DNA from: Xanthomonas campestris pv. badrii
GTDB taxonomy: Bacteria > Pseudomonadota > Gammaproteobacteria > Xanthomonadales > Xanthomonadaceae
NCBI RefSeq assembly: GCF_012848175.1
Contig: NZ_CP051651.1
Coordinates: 496,001 to 560,000 of the forward strand
Reading direction: 5' to 3'
Length of the DNA: 64,000 nucleotides
Shown here: in pieces, positions 17,036 to 26,328 of the stretch
Numbering within the stretch: the stretch's first letter is position 1
How the letters are laid out: each line of letters begins with the position of its first letter
Notes under the pieces: model-generated
What the model saw: the letters and a program-made list of their open reading frames with translations, nothing else
Database searches by the model: none
Told to the model about the DNA's origin: nothing
Translations under genes and position numbers: made by a program

Positions 17036-18383
17036 GCCGGTTGCCGCGCGTCGCGACAGCGGCCTGCCGGCGTTCCTGGTGGCGGTGGTGGCGCTGTCGC
17101 TGCTGAGCCAGCCATTGCTGGTGCAGTCGCTGGGCAGCGCCGCACCGGTGGTGGCCCCGGGCGTGGGCGTGCCGGCCACGGGTCTGCTGGCGTGGGCGGT
17201 GGAGCTGGCGCTGCATCGCTGGGATCTGCCGTTCCAGGTCTGGCCGTTCCTGGCCGTGGCGGCCAATGCCCTGTTCCTGTCGCTGCTGTGGCGAGATCTG
17301 GCCGGCGTGTTCGGGCGTGGCTGGGCCAGCGCTCTGACGCTGCTGGTGGGCTGCAACCCGCTGTTCCTGCTGCCGATCGCGGCCGGCGGCAGCCAGGCGG
17401 TGGGGCTGCTGGCGTTCTATGGCCTGTGCCGCACGCTGCGCCGCCTGCAGGCACCGGTGGAAGCCTTCACCTATCTGCGCATCGCCGGCTGGCTGTGCAT
17501 CCTGTTGTGCCTGGACCTGCAGACGCTGGCGCTGTCGACGATGGTGGCGCCATGGCTGTTGCTGGTGATGCCGCCGCAGATGCTGCGCAAGGCGCCGGGG
17601 TCGTTCTACCTGGTGTGCTACCTGCCGTTCGTCTTTCTGGTCGGCATGTGGGCCTACGTCAATCTGACCGTGTTCAACGCGCCGTGGCCAACGCTGTCGA
17701 GCATTGCGCAGGGCGCGCATCCGCTGCCGTTGCCGCTGGCCGCGCAGGCGGAAGGCTGGTTGCCGGCGGTGCGTTGGGGCGTGGCGGCCCTGGTGTGCTT
17801 CCCTGTGCTGGCGCTGGTGGTACGTGCGCGCAGCGCGGCGCTGGCCCGTGGCGTGATTGCCAGCGCCGGAACCGTGATCTGCGCGGCGGCGCTGTCGTTC
17901 GCCTTCGGCTGGGCCGGGTTCGATGCGCTGCTGCTGCTGTGGGTGCCGGCCGCGTTGCTGCTGCGCGCGCTGCAGCCGGACCAGCGCAGCCAGGCAGCGG
18001 GCTTGCTGCTGCTTGGCCTGCTGGGTGCAGCCTGGGTGCAACCGCAGGGCTGGGGGAGCTGGCTGCGGGCGGTGCCGGCTGACGAACAGGCACTGCTGCA
18101 GGGCGAGGCGGTGGTCATGACGGCGCCGGCCTCGCTGCCTTTGGGGCGCGCGGCAGCGCAGCCGGCGAATGCGCCGGTGGTGGAACCGCAGGGCGCAACG
18201 CAGACGCCATCGGTGCTCGGTGCATCGACGCTGGCCAGCGTTCCCGACGCAGCCGCAGGCCCGACCACCGGCAGCATGGCGCCGCCGGACACCACACATG
18301 CAACCCTGGGCACGACCCAATGCGTGCAGGGCACGGCAGCGTCGACCAGCGAGGCATCGGCTGCATGTTCAAGCGCGTTCTGA
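16983..18383 (+). CDS. Polytopic membrane protein of the polysaccharide unit
   Basis: This 466-residue protein starts inside the end of the synthase gene (53-bp overlap), which couples the two. The first ~35 residues are basic and cytosolic. Around ten hydrophobic spans follow up to about residue 365, several with repeated Leu-Trp pairs. The last ~100 residues form a soluble Ala/Thr/Pro-rich tail with no visible motif. I recognise no catalytic signature; it looks like glycosyltransferase-C or flippase-like scaffolds only in topology. Position three in the operon fits XagC-like or another accessory membrane subunit needed for polymer synthesis or modification. No function is assigned. Confidence 0.6.
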   Translation: MASASIRKTSAAPHSKSEPVAARRDSGLPAFLVAVVALSLLSQPLLVQSLGSAAPVVAPGVGVPATGLLAWAVELALHRWDLPFQVWPFLAVAANALFLSLLWRDLAGVFGRGWASALTLLVGCNPLFLLPIAAGGSQAVGLLAFYGLCRTLRRLQAPVEAFTYLRIAGWLCILLCLDLQTLALSTMVAPWLLLVMPPQMLRKAPGSFYLVCYLPFVFLVGMWAYVNLTVFNAPWPTLSSIAQGAHPLPLPLAAQAEGWLPAVRWGVAALVCFPVLALVVRARSAALARGVIASAGTVICAAALSFAFGWAGFDALLLLWVPAALLLRALQPDQRSQAAGLLLLGLLGAAWVQPQGWGSWLRAVPADEQALLQGEAVVMTAPASLPLGRAAAQPANAPVVEPQGATQTPSVLGASTLASVPDAAAGPTTGSMAPPDTTHATLGTTQCVQGTAASTSEASAACSSAF

Positions 18384-19333
18384 CCTTCGCCGCGGTGCTG
18401 GGCGTGTGTCTGCTGGCCAATGGCTGCAACGCGGCCGCGCCGATGTGGATGGGCGCCAACGTCAAGGTCTCGGCCAACGCGCCCTGGGAAAGCTCTGCCG
18501 CCGCGCAGTCGCTGCAATCCCTGGCGGCCACCGGTGCCAGCAAGGCCTTGCTGGTGGCGTTCGTGTGGCAGGCGACACCGCACTCCAGCGACCCGGTGCT
18601 CGGCAGCGACAGCAGCCTGGAGGCGATGCGGGCGGCGCTGCGCCAGAGCCATCGCGCCGGCCTGAGTCCGACGCTCAAGGTGCATGTCTGGATCCCCGGT
18701 CACTGGGCTGGCGAGCTGGCGCCCGAGGACCAGGCGGCCTGGTTCGCCGCCTATCGGAAGGCGTTGTTGCCGCTGGCACAGCTGGCCGAGGACGAACACG
18801 CCGAGGCGCTGGTGATCGGCACCGAGCTGCGCAAGCTGCAGGACGCACCGCAATGGCCGCAGCTGGTGGCGGCGGTGCGCAAGGTCTATCGCGGCAAATT
18901 ATTGTACGTGGCCGATGGCATGGAGCACGCGGAGCGCTTCCGTTACTGGTCGCTGTTCGATGCGGTGGGCACCAGCCTGTATCCGCGCCTGTCCGAAGCA
19001 GCCAAGACGCGCACCCAGGAAATGACTGCCGCCGCGCAACGGCTGCAGCAGCTGGGGCAGCGCGTCGGCAAGCCGGTCTGGGTGGCCGAGCTGGGCCTGC
19101 GCTCGGCGCGCGGCAGCCTGGCGGCGCCGTGGGAAAGCCCGGAGCAACGCACTGCAGCGGTGGATACCCGTCTGCAGCTGCAGGTGTTGCAGCAATGGCG
19201 CACGGTCTTGCAGGCACACGGCATGGACGGCATCGCGCTGTGGTGCTGGTACACCGATCCGGCCGCCGGCGGCGCGGGCGACAGCGACTTCACCGTGCAG
19301 GGCAAGCCGGCGCAGCAGGTGCTGTCACGTTGA
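18365..19333 (+). CDS. Lipoprotein glycoside hydrolase, GH113-like TIM barrel
   Basis: This 322-residue predicted lipoprotein starts at the ATG at 18365, overlapping the previous gene by 19 bp. The signal ends LLANGC (Cys21). The mature part is a beta/alpha barrel. Two acids are well placed for a retaining hydrolase: Glu154 in ALVIGTELRKL and Glu242 in PVWVAELGLRS, as in GH113 (mannanase-like) enzymes. Other barrel landmarks are WMGANVKV, TLKVHVWIPG and IALWCWYTDP. Since it closes the polysaccharide operon, it probably trims or releases the polymer in the periplasm or at the outer membrane, like BcsZ in cellulose systems. The family call is by motif and context only. Confidence 0.7.
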   Translation: MFKRVLTFAAVLGVCLLANGCNAAAPMWMGANVKVSANAPWESSAAAQSLQSLAATGASKALLVAFVWQATPHSSDPVLGSDSSLEAMRAALRQSHRAGLSPTLKVHVWIPGHWAGELAPEDQAAWFAAYRKALLPLAQLAEDEHAEALVIGTELRKLQDAPQWPQLVAAVRKVYRGKLLYVADGMEHAERFRYWSLFDAVGTSLYPRLSEAAKTRTQEMTAAAQRLQQLGQRVGKPVWVAELGLRSARGSLAAPWESPEQRTAAVDTRLQLQVLQQWRTVLQAHGMDGIALWCWYTDPAAGGAGDSDFTVQGKPAQQVLSR

Positions 19334-19407
19334 AGGGCGACGAACCGAGCCGCCAAGCCGTCGCCAGGCACGCGCGCGCGCTGCCGCTGCGGGCATAATC
19401 CGGCGGC

Positions 19408-20589
19408 ATGATCATCCATTCGTTGCTCGACACCGACCTGTACAAATTCACCATGATGCAGGCGGTGCTGCACCAGCACCCGGCTGCCCAGGTCGAGTAC
19501 CGCTTCAAGTGCCGCACGCCCGGCGTGGACCTGGCGCAGTGCATCGATGAGATCTCGCGCGAGATCGACGCGCTGTGCCGGCTGCGCCTGCGCGAGGACG
19601 AGGTGGACTACCTGCGCAGCCTGCGCTTCATCAAGCCGGACTTTGCCGACTTCCTGGCGCTGTTCCACCTGGATCGCAAGTACCTGCAGCTGGCAGCGTC
19701 CACCACCCACCCGGGCGAGATCGAGCTGACCATTCGCGGGCCGTGGCTGCACACCATCCTGTTCGAGGTGCCGTTGCTGGCGATCATCAACGAGGTGTGG
19801 TTCCGCAATACCTCCGAACCGGATTTCGAAGAAGGCCGCAGCCGCTTGCGCGCCAAGGTGAGCAGCCTGCGCAGCATGCCGGCCGGCTGCAAGATCGCCG
19901 ATTACGGCACCCGGCGGCGGTATTCGCGGCACTGGCATGGCGAGCTGTTGCCACTGCTGCGCGACGGGCTGGGCGAGCAGTTCGTGGGCACCAGCAACGT
20001 GTACTTCGCCAAGCATTACGGGCTGACCCCGCTGGGCACGATGGCGCACGAATACCTGCAGGCCTTCCAGGCGCTGGGGCCGCGGCTGCGCGATTCCCAG
20101 GTGGCTGCGCTGGAGTCGTGGGCGCGCGAATACCGCGGCGACCTGGGCATTGCGCTATCGGACATCGTGGGGCTGGATGCGTTCCTGCGCGATTTCGACC
20201 TGTATTTCTGCAAGCTGTTCGACGGCATGCGCCACGATTCCGGCGACCCGTTCGAATGGGGCGAGCGGGTGATTGCGCATCTGCAAGCCCATCGCATCGA
20301 TCCCAGGACCAAGGTGCTGGTCTTCAGCGATGGCCTCAACATCGACAAGGTGATGCAGCTGTACCAGCACTTCCACACCCGCTGCCGGCTGGCGTTCGGG
20401 GTCGGCACCAGCCTGACCAACGACCTGGGGCCGACGCCGCTGCAGATCGTGATCAAGATGGTCCGCTGCAACGGCCAGCCGGTGGCCAAGCTGAGCGATT
20501 CGCCCGGCAAGAGCATGTGCGAGGACGCCGGCTACCTGCGCTATCTGCGCGACGTGTTCGGCCTGCCGCCGGTGCCGGAAGGCGCCTGA
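19408..20589 (+). CDS. pncB: Nicotinate phosphoribosyltransferase
   Basis: PncB makes nicotinate mononucleotide from nicotinate, PRPP and ATP in the NAD salvage (Preiss-Handler) pathway; it is cytosolic. The 393-residue length is normal. The characteristic N-terminus [18 protein letters not shown] is present. So are the active-site regions [16 protein letters not shown] (about residues 163-177, near the autophosphorylated His) and [13 protein letters not shown], plus the phosphate site [11 protein letters not shown] and [11 protein letters not shown]. It is monocistronic and lies 74 bp after the hydrolase gene. Its closeness to a PnuC-like transporter (about 10 kb away) may be chance. Identification is secure. 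Confidence 0.96.
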   Translation: MIIHSLLDTDLYKFTMMQAVLHQHPAAQVEYRFKCRTPGVDLAQCIDEISREIDALCRLRLREDEVDYLRSLRFIKPDFADFLALFHLDRKYLQLAASTTHPGEIELTIRGPWLHTILFEVPLLAIINEVWFRNTSEPDFEEGRSRLRAKVSSLRSMPAGCKIADYGTRRRYSRHWHGELLPLLRDGLGEQFVGTSNVYFAKHYGLTPLGTMAHEYLQAFQALGPRLRDSQVAALESWAREYRGDLGIALSDIVGLDAFLRDFDLYFCKLFDGMRHDSGDPFEWGERVIAHLQAHRIDPRTKVLVFSDGLNIDKVMQLYQHFHTRCRLAFGVGTSLTNDLGPTPLQIVIKMVRCNGQPVAKLSDSPGKSMCEDAGYLRYLRDVFGLPPVPEGA

Positions 20590-20669
20590 CCCGCGGCGGC
20601 AGCGACTGACGCAGGCTGGCAGTAACTGTCGAAAAGTATCGGCAGCTGTCAGGGAATCCCCGGAAAAGT

Positions 20670-20681
20670 GAGATGCATCTC
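20670..20681. promoter_or_regulatory. Perfect 12-bp palindrome upstream of the sigma-54 type promoter
   Basis: GAGATGCATCTC is its own reverse complement and ends 28 bp before the -24 element. It may be bound by an enhancer-binding protein or repressor of the cellulose operon. It does not match a binding site I know. Confidence 0.35.
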
Positions 20682-20708
20682 TCAATCGCCAGTGGGCAGA
20701 CGTTAACA

Positions 20709-20725
20709 TTGGCATCACGCTTGCA
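20709..20725 (+). promoter_or_regulatory. Sigma-54 (RpoN) type promoter of the cellulose operon
   Basis: TTGGCATCACGCTTGCA matches the -24/-12 consensus (TTGGCACG, four bases, TTGCA) with the GG and GC doublets at the exact spacing. Only the two bases after GGCA differ. Transcription would start near 20736, about 44 bp before the bcsD ATG. Confidence 0.65.
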
Positions 20726-20779
20726 TCACTTTTGCTGCATGCGTCGTATGCGACGTCCCTCTCTCGCGAAGCCTGTTCA

Positions 20780-21235
20780 ATGCCCGCACTCGATCCACTG
20801 TCGCTCTACCGCACCCGCAGCTGCTCCCGCCAGTGGCTGGGCTTTGTGCGGGCGATGGCCGAGGAGTTCGGTGCCGAGTTGCCCGAGCACGACCTGGCCT
20901 CCCTGATGGCGCGGATCGGCCGCCGCTTCGCGCGTGAGCACCGGCTTGCGCCCTGCACCACGCTGGACGAGGTGCAGCAGGCCGCCAACACGATCTGGGA
21001 CGGCTGCGACTGGGGCCGGTGCGCAATGGACGAACATGCCGACCATGTGCAGATCCGCCACGGCGCCGCGCCGCTGGGCGTGGCCCTGGACGGCGCGGCG
21101 TGGAGCGACGGGTTCCTGCAGGGTGTGTATGAAGGTTGGTTCCAGCAACTGGGGATGCTGGCAGGCCTGGCGGTGCAGACCGTTCCGGGCGAGACCGTCG
21201 ATTTGCGCCAGTTCGTACTGGCGCGGACGGCATGA
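20780..21235 (+). CDS. bcsD: Cellulose synthase subunit D
   Basis: This 151-residue protein resembles AcsD/BcsD, the periplasmic ring-shaped subunit that helps order glucan chains in type I cellulose operons. No signal peptide is seen, as in other BcsD proteins. Helical N-terminal part: WLGFVRAMAEEFG. Central part: TIWDGCDWGRCAMDE. Closing part: GFLQGVYEGWFQQLG, corresponding to the conserved LEGLYGRW block of AcsD. The ATG at 20780 was chosen because upstream codons in the frame are not protein-like. It is the first gene of the operon, 55 bp after the sigma-54 type promoter, which is an unusual position for bcsD. Confidence 0.8.
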   Translation: MPALDPLSLYRTRSCSRQWLGFVRAMAEEFGAELPEHDLASLMARIGRRFAREHRLAPCTTLDEVQQAANTIWDGCDWGRCAMDEHADHVQIRHGAAPLGVALDGAAWSDGFLQGVYEGWFQQLGMLAGLAVQTVPGETVDLRQFVLARTA

Positions 21236-21263
21236 GCATGTGTGATCGGGCAAGGGGACTGTG

Positions 21264-21746
21264 ATGGCACCAAAGAACACCAAGAATGCACCTGGACACG
21301 ACGATGTCTCGGGCCTGTTCGCGCGTTTGGGGACGCAGGCGAGCGAGGGCTATCACGACTTCGCCTACACCCAGCTGCCGCCACGCAAGCCGGGTGCGGC
21401 ACCGGCCGATGCGCCTGCATCTTCTGAGGCGTCACTGCCCGTGCCGGACGTGGTGACCGCGGCTGCGCCGACACCGGCACCACGTGCGCCCGCTGTGCAG
21501 GCGCCGCGGGCGATGCATCCCGCCGCGCCGGCCGATGAACGTGCCGACGAACCAGCCGAGCTGGCGCCCGCCGATGCGCTGGCGCCGTTGCGCAAGCTGC
21601 GCCAGCTCGACGAGTCCGGCCCGCGTGGCCTGCCAACACCCGAGCGGCCGGCGCATACGCCGCTGGAGCGCCTGTTCCAGCGCCTGCTGCAGGCCGACGC
21701 ACGCGCCTCGGCGCATAGCCCGCTCAAGCGGCTGCGCTCGCGTTGA
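21264..21746 (+). CDS. Cellulose biosynthesis accessory protein, BcsP/BcsR-like
   Basis: This is a 160-residue, Pro/Ala-rich, probably disordered protein. The first 30 residues carry the short motif DDVSGLFARLGTQASEGYHDF, split here as DDVSGLFARLG and EGYHDFAY, which resembles the BcsR/BcsP signature (LFxxFGxxxxxYxE). The rest is low complexity up to a C-terminal basic helix (LERLFQRLLQ, PLKRLRSR). BcsR-type proteins stabilise or localise the synthase in other species. GTG at 21261 directly precedes the ATG at 21264 in frame, and either could be used. It lies between bcsD and bcsA. The call is by position and a weak motif. Confidence 0.55.
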   Translation: MAPKNTKNAPGHDDVSGLFARLGTQASEGYHDFAYTQLPPRKPGAAPADAPASSEASLPVPDVVTAAAPTPAPRAPAVQAPRAMHPAAPADERADEPAELAPADALAPLRKLRQLDESGPRGLPTPERPAHTPLERLFQRLLQADARASAHSPLKRLRSR

Positions 21747-21838
21747 TTCCCGTTACAGAGTGATCCCCGGCAGGCGCCCGCGCGCGCTTGCCGGTTTCCG
21801 TTTTGCCGCATGCCGCCACGCCCGAAAGGAGTTGCCCG

Positions 21839-23983
21839 ATGACCGCTGCCAGTGTTCGTTCCGCATCACCGCTGCCAAGGCTGGCGACCTGGGCGCTGTG
21901 GTTGCTGGGCGGCCTGCTGCTGGTGTTCGTGGTGGCCGTGCCGATGGACGTGAACCAGCAGCTGGTGTTCTCCGGCGTGCTGTTCGCCGTGGCGCTGGCG
22001 GTGCGCAACCGTGGCGGGCGCGTGGTCATCCTGATGATGATGGGCATGTCGCTGGCGGTGTCGTGCCGCTACATCTGGTGGCGCATGACCCAGACCATGG
22101 GCGTGGGCAGCGCGGTGGATTTCGTTCTTGGTCTGGGCCTGCTCGGCGCCGAGCTGTATGCGTTCGTGATCCTGGTGCTGGGCTATTTCCAGGTGCTGTG
22201 GCCGCTCAACCGCAAGCCGGTGCCGTTGCCCGCCGACCAGAGCCTGTGGCCGAGCGTGGATGTCTTCATTCCCACCTACAACGAGCCGCTGTCGGTGGTG
22301 CGCACCACCGTGCTGGCCGCCAGCGTGATCGATTGGCCGGCCGGCAAGATCACCATCCACCTGCTCGATGACGGCCGCCGCGAGGAGTTCCGCGAGTTCT
22401 GCGCCGAGGTCGGCATCAATTACGTCACCCGTACCAACAATGCGCATGCCAAGGCCGGCAACATCAACGCGGCCTTGAAGAAGTGCAGCGGCGAATACGT
22501 GGCGATCTTCGATTGCGACCACATCCCGACCCGCTCGTTCCTGCAGGTGGCGATGGGCTGGTTCCTGCGCGACACCAAGCTGGCGCTGGTGCAGATGCCG
22601 CACTACTTCTTTTCGCCGGATCCGTTCGAGCGCAACCTCGACACCCACGGCAAGGTGCCCAACGAAGGCGAGCTGTTCTACGGCCTGCTGCAGGATGGCA
22701 ACGACCAGTGGAATGCCACGTTCTTCTGTGGCTCGTGCGCGGTGATCAAGCGCACTGCGCTGGAAGAGGTTGGCGGGGTGGCCGTGGAAACCGTCACCGA
22801 AGATGCGCACACCGCGCTCAAGCTGCAGCGCCGCGGTTACCGCACCGCGTACCTGGCGGTGCCGCAGGCCGCAGGGCTGGCGACCGAAAGCCTGTCGGGC
22901 CACGTGGCGCAGCGCATCCGCTGGGCGCGCGGCATGGCGCAGATCGCGCGCATCGACAACCCACTGCTCGGCCGCGGGCTCAAGTTGTCGCAGCGGCTGT
23001 GCTATCTCAACGCGATGCTGCACTTCTTCTACGGGTTGCCGCGCATCATCTACCTCACCGCGCCGCTGGCCTACCTGTTCTTCGGTGCGCACGTGATCCA
23101 GGCCTCGGCGTTGATGATCCTGGCCTATGCGCTGCCGCACATCCTGCAGGCCAATTTGACCAATCTCCGCGTGCAGAGCCGGTTCCGGCATCTGCTGTGG
23201 AACGAGGTCTATGAGACCACGCTGGCCTGGTACATCTTCCGCCCGACGCTGGTGGCGCTGATCAACCCCAAGCTGGGCAAGTTCAACGTGACCCCGAAGG
23301 GCGGCCTGGTGGCGCGCAGCTATTTCGACGCGCAGATCGCAAAGCCCTATCTGTTCCTGCTGCTGCTCAACGTGGTGGGCGTGGTGGCCGGCGTGCTGCG
23401 GCTGATCTATGTGGGCGGCAGCGGCGAGCAGCAGACGATCTGGTTCAACCTGGCCTGGACGCTGTACAACATGGTGCTGTTGGGCGCCACGATCGCCACT
23501 GCCAGCGAAACCCGCCAGGTGCGCAGCGCGCACCGCGTGCCGCTGGATATCCCGGTCAACCTGTACCTGCCCGATGGCAACGTGCTGGCCAGCCGTTCGC
23601 TGAATTTTTCCACCGGCGGCATGGCGATCAAGCTCGATCAGCCGCAGCCGATCGAGCCTGGCCTGCCGGTCCAGATCGGCCTGAGCCATCGCGGCATCGA
23701 ACAGACCTTGCCGGCGGTGGTGCGGCAGGATCGCGATGGCCAGGTCAGCATCCAGTTCACACAGATGTCGATGGAACAGGAACGCTGGCTGGTGGCGTCC
23801 ACTTTCGCGCGCGCCGATATCTGGCTCTCGCAATGGGGCCAGCACGACCGCGATTCGTTCTGGCGCTCGATGGGCCAGGTGCTGGAAGCCAGTGCGCGCG
23901 GATTCGGGCGGCTGGGCCGGCATATGGTGGACAGTGCGCGGCAGGGTTTTCGCCCGTCGCGCCCGGTGGATCTGGAGTCGTGA
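21839..23983 (+). CDS. bcsA: Cellulose synthase catalytic subunit
   Basis: BcsA polymerises UDP-glucose to beta-1,4-glucan and threads it through the inner membrane. It has 714 residues, shorter than the E. coli enzyme at its N-terminus. N-terminal spans are followed by VFIPTYNEP, LLDDGRREEF (Asp177/178), FDCDH (225-227), VTEDAH (catalytic TED, 320-322) and QRIRWARG (358-362). More spans precede a C-terminal PilZ domain (about 558-655) with RSAHR and NFSTGG, the residues that bind c-di-GMP, so the enzyme is predicted to be c-di-GMP activated. The ATG at 21839 has AAGGAG nearby. bcsB follows directly. Confidence 0.97.
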   Translation: MTAASVRSASPLPRLATWALWLLGGLLLVFVVAVPMDVNQQLVFSGVLFAVALAVRNRGGRVVILMMMGMSLAVSCRYIWWRMTQTMGVGSAVDFVLGLGLLGAELYAFVILVLGYFQVLWPLNRKPVPLPADQSLWPSVDVFIPTYNEPLSVVRTTVLAASVIDWPAGKITIHLLDDGRREEFREFCAEVGINYVTRTNNAHAKAGNINAALKKCSGEYVAIFDCDHIPTRSFLQVAMGWFLRDTKLALVQMPHYFFSPDPFERNLDTHGKVPNEGELFYGLLQDGNDQWNATFFCGSCAVIKRTALEEVGGVAVETVTEDAHTALKLQRRGYRTAYLAVPQAAGLATESLSGHVAQRIRWARGMAQIARIDNPLLGRGLKLSQRLCYLNAMLHFFYGLPRIIYLTAPLAYLFFGAHVIQASALMILAYALPHILQANLTNLRVQSRFRHLLWNEVYETTLAWYIFRPTLVALINPKLGKFNVTPKGGLVARSYFDAQIAKPYLFLLLLNVVGVVAGVLRLIYVGGSGEQQTIWFNLAWTLYNMVLLGATIATASETRQVRSAHRVPLDIPVNLYLPDGNVLASRSLNFSTGGMAIKLDQPQPIEPGLPVQIGLSHRGIEQTLPAVVRQDRDGQVSIQFTQMSMEQERWLVASTFARADIWLSQWGQHDRDSFWRSMGQVLEASARGFGRLGRHMVDSARQGFRPSRPVDLES

Positions 23984-23988
23984 GTGCG

Positions 23989-26328
23989 ATGCGTGCTGTG
24001 TCCCTGTCCCTTGCCAAGAAGCGATTGATGCGAATGTCCCCCGCCGTGTTGACCTGCGCGCTCACCCTCCTGGCCGGTCTGGCACAGGCGCAGCAGGCCG
24101 CCCCGACCGCGCCCGCAGCCGATGCGCAGGCCGCCGCGGCAACCATGCCCGAGGCGCCGCTGCCTGCCGGCAGCGCGCGCGCGGCCACGCTGCGCGATCT
24201 GGGCATCGATTACGAAATCACCTTGCGCGGCGTGCAGGGCAGTGCCGGCGTGCCCTTCAGCGTGCGCAGCGACGAGATCGTCACCGCCGCCACGCTCGAT
24301 CTCAAATACAGCTATTCGCCCTCCTTGCTGCCGGACCTGTCGCACGTCAAGGTCACCATCAACGGCGTCACCGTGGCCACCTTGCCCACCGACAAGGCCA
24401 ACGCCGGCAAGCTGCTCTCGGCCGACCTGCCGATCGACCCGCGCCTGATCACCGACTACAACCAGCTCAACCTGCAGCTGATCGGCCACTACACGCGCGA
24501 ATGCGAAGACCCCGACCACAGCAGCCTGTGGGCGAACGTGGATGCGGCCACCAGCCTGTCGCTGACCACCACGCCGCTGGCGCTGGCCAACAACCTGGCG
24601 CTGTTGCCGGTGCCGTTCTTCGATGTGCGCGACACGCGCCGTCTGGAGCTGCCGTTCTACTTCCCGCAGCAGCCGGACATGGCCACGCTGCAGGCAGCCG
24701 GCACGGTGGCCTCGTGGTTCGGCACGCTGGCCGGGTATCGCGGCGCGGTGTTCCCGGCATCGACCACGGCGCTGCCAGACAGCGGCAATGCGGTGGTGTT
24801 CGCCACCCCGGCCACCTTGCCGGCGCAGTTCGCCACCGCCGACAGCGGCGTGGCCGATATCCGCGGCCCCACCGTGGCGGTGGTGGTCAACCCCACCGAT
24901 CCCAACGGCAAGCTGCTGCTGGTGCTTGGCCGCAGCAGCGAGGAACTGCAGCGCGCCGCGGCCGCACTGGCGCTGCGTGCGCCGTTGACCGGCGCGGTGG
25001 CCCGGATCGGCGAGATGTCCGCGCCGGCGCCGCGCCAGCCCTATGACGCCCCCAAGTGGGTGTCCAGCGAACACCCGGTGCGGTTCGGCGATCTGGTCAC
25101 CCAGGCCGGTGCGCTGAATGTCACCGGCTACCACCCGGACCTGATCCGGGTCGGCCTGCAGCTGCCGCCGGACCTGTTCGTGTGGGAGCGCGACGGCATT
25201 CCGGTGGCGCTGAAATATCGCTACACGGTGCCGGAGGTGGACAACAAGTCTGCGCTCAACGTCAGCATCAACGAGTCGTTCGTGACCACGTTGCCGCTGA
25301 CCGGGCGCCCGTTTGCCGAGTCCACCCCGATGCGCTGGTGGAACAGCCTGGGCGCGCGCGGCAGCATGCCGGTGCACCAGGACCTGACCTTGCCGGTGGG
25401 CGCGTTTTCGGCCAATAGCCAGCTGCGCTTCCACTTCTTCTTCGATCGCCCGCAGGGCGAGGAATGCAAGAACACCTTCCCGGACGTGTCCGGCGCCATC
25501 GATGCCGATTCCACCATCGACCTGAGCGGCTTCCACCACTACATGGCGATGCCGAACCTGGCCGCGTTCGCAAACGCCGGCTATCCGTTCACGCGGCTGG
25601 CCGACCTGTCCGAATCGACCATCGTGCTGCCCAACAATCCGGGCGACCAGGATCTGGGCAACGTGCTGACCCTGCTCGGGCGGTTCGGCGCGAGCACCGG
25701 CTACCCGGCGCTGCATGCGCAGATCATCGGCGCCAGCGCGGTGCAGCAGCACGCCGATCGCGATCTGCTGCTGCTCGGCAGCGCCGACTCGCAGCCGTTG
25801 TTCAAGCAGTGGCGCGCGCAGCTTCCCATCGGCCAGGACGGACAGAGCCGGCGGATCGGCCTGACCGACTGGCTGTTCGAGAAACTGCCCGGCTTCCTGT
25901 CCTTCGACGCGCGCCGCACCGACCTGCCCACCACCACCGAGATCGCGCTGCAGCCGCAGCCGGACGACGTGCTGCTGATGGGCTTCGAATCACCGCTGAC
26001 ATCCGGCCGCAGCGTGGTTGCGTTCCAGACCGAAGACCCGGCCAACATGAGCCGCCTGTTCGATGCCTGGTTCGACCCGGCCTTGCTGAAGGACTTCCAG
26101 GGCAGCGTGGTCTTGCTGCAGCAGAAGAAGGTCACCAGCCTGGTCGGCAACCAGACCTATTACGTGGGCCACCTACCGCTGCCGACCTGGTTGCGCTGGT
26201 ACTTCTCGCACCACCCGGTGTGGCTGGCGTTCACCGTGGTGCTGCTGGCGCTGTTGCTGGCCCTGGCCGCCCGCGTGCTGCTGCGCCGGCATACTGCAGA
26301 GCGACTCAACGAAGGACACGGTACATGA
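23989..26328 (+). CDS. bcsB: Cellulose synthase regulatory subunit B
   Basis: This periplasmic, membrane-anchored partner of BcsA guides the nascent glucan. It has 779 residues from the ATG at 23989. A GTG at 23980 overlapping the bcsA stop would add three residues and is also plausible. The signal peptide ends near LAQAQQ. Alternating carbohydrate-binding-like and flavodoxin-like modules follow, with the family landmarks GVPFSVRSDEIVTAATLDL, INGVTVATLPTD, LQLIGHYTRECEDP and FFFDRPQGEECKNT. A C-terminal anchor (WLAFTVVLLALLLALAARVL) is required for BcsA activity in known systems. The stop overlaps the bcsZ start (ATGA). Confidence 0.96.
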   Translation: MRAVSLSLAKKRLMRMSPAVLTCALTLLAGLAQAQQAAPTAPAADAQAAAATMPEAPLPAGSARAATLRDLGIDYEITLRGVQGSAGVPFSVRSDEIVTAATLDLKYSYSPSLLPDLSHVKVTINGVTVATLPTDKANAGKLLSADLPIDPRLITDYNQLNLQLIGHYTRECEDPDHSSLWANVDAATSLSLTTTPLALANNLALLPVPFFDVRDTRRLELPFYFPQQPDMATLQAAGTVASWFGTLAGYRGAVFPASTTALPDSGNAVVFATPATLPAQFATADSGVADIRGPTVAVVVNPTDPNGKLLLVLGRSSEELQRAAAALALRAPLTGAVARIGEMSAPAPRQPYDAPKWVSSEHPVRFGDLVTQAGALNVTGYHPDLIRVGLQLPPDLFVWERDGIPVALKYRYTVPEVDNKSALNVSINESFVTTLPLTGRPFAESTPMRWWNSLGARGSMPVHQDLTLPVGAFSANSQLRFHFFFDRPQGEECKNTFPDVSGAIDADSTIDLSGFHHYMAMPNLAAFANAGYPFTRLADLSESTIVLPNNPGDQDLGNVLTLLGRFGASTGYPALHAQIIGASAVQQHADRDLLLLGSADSQPLFKQWRAQLPIGQDGQSRRIGLTDWLFEKLPGFLSFDARRTDLPTTTEIALQPQPDDVLLMGFESPLTSGRSVVAFQTEDPANMSRLFDAWFDPALLKDFQGSVVLLQQKKVTSLVGNQTYYVGHLPLPTWLRWYFSHHPVWLAFTVVLLALLLALAARVLLRRHTAERLNEGHGT

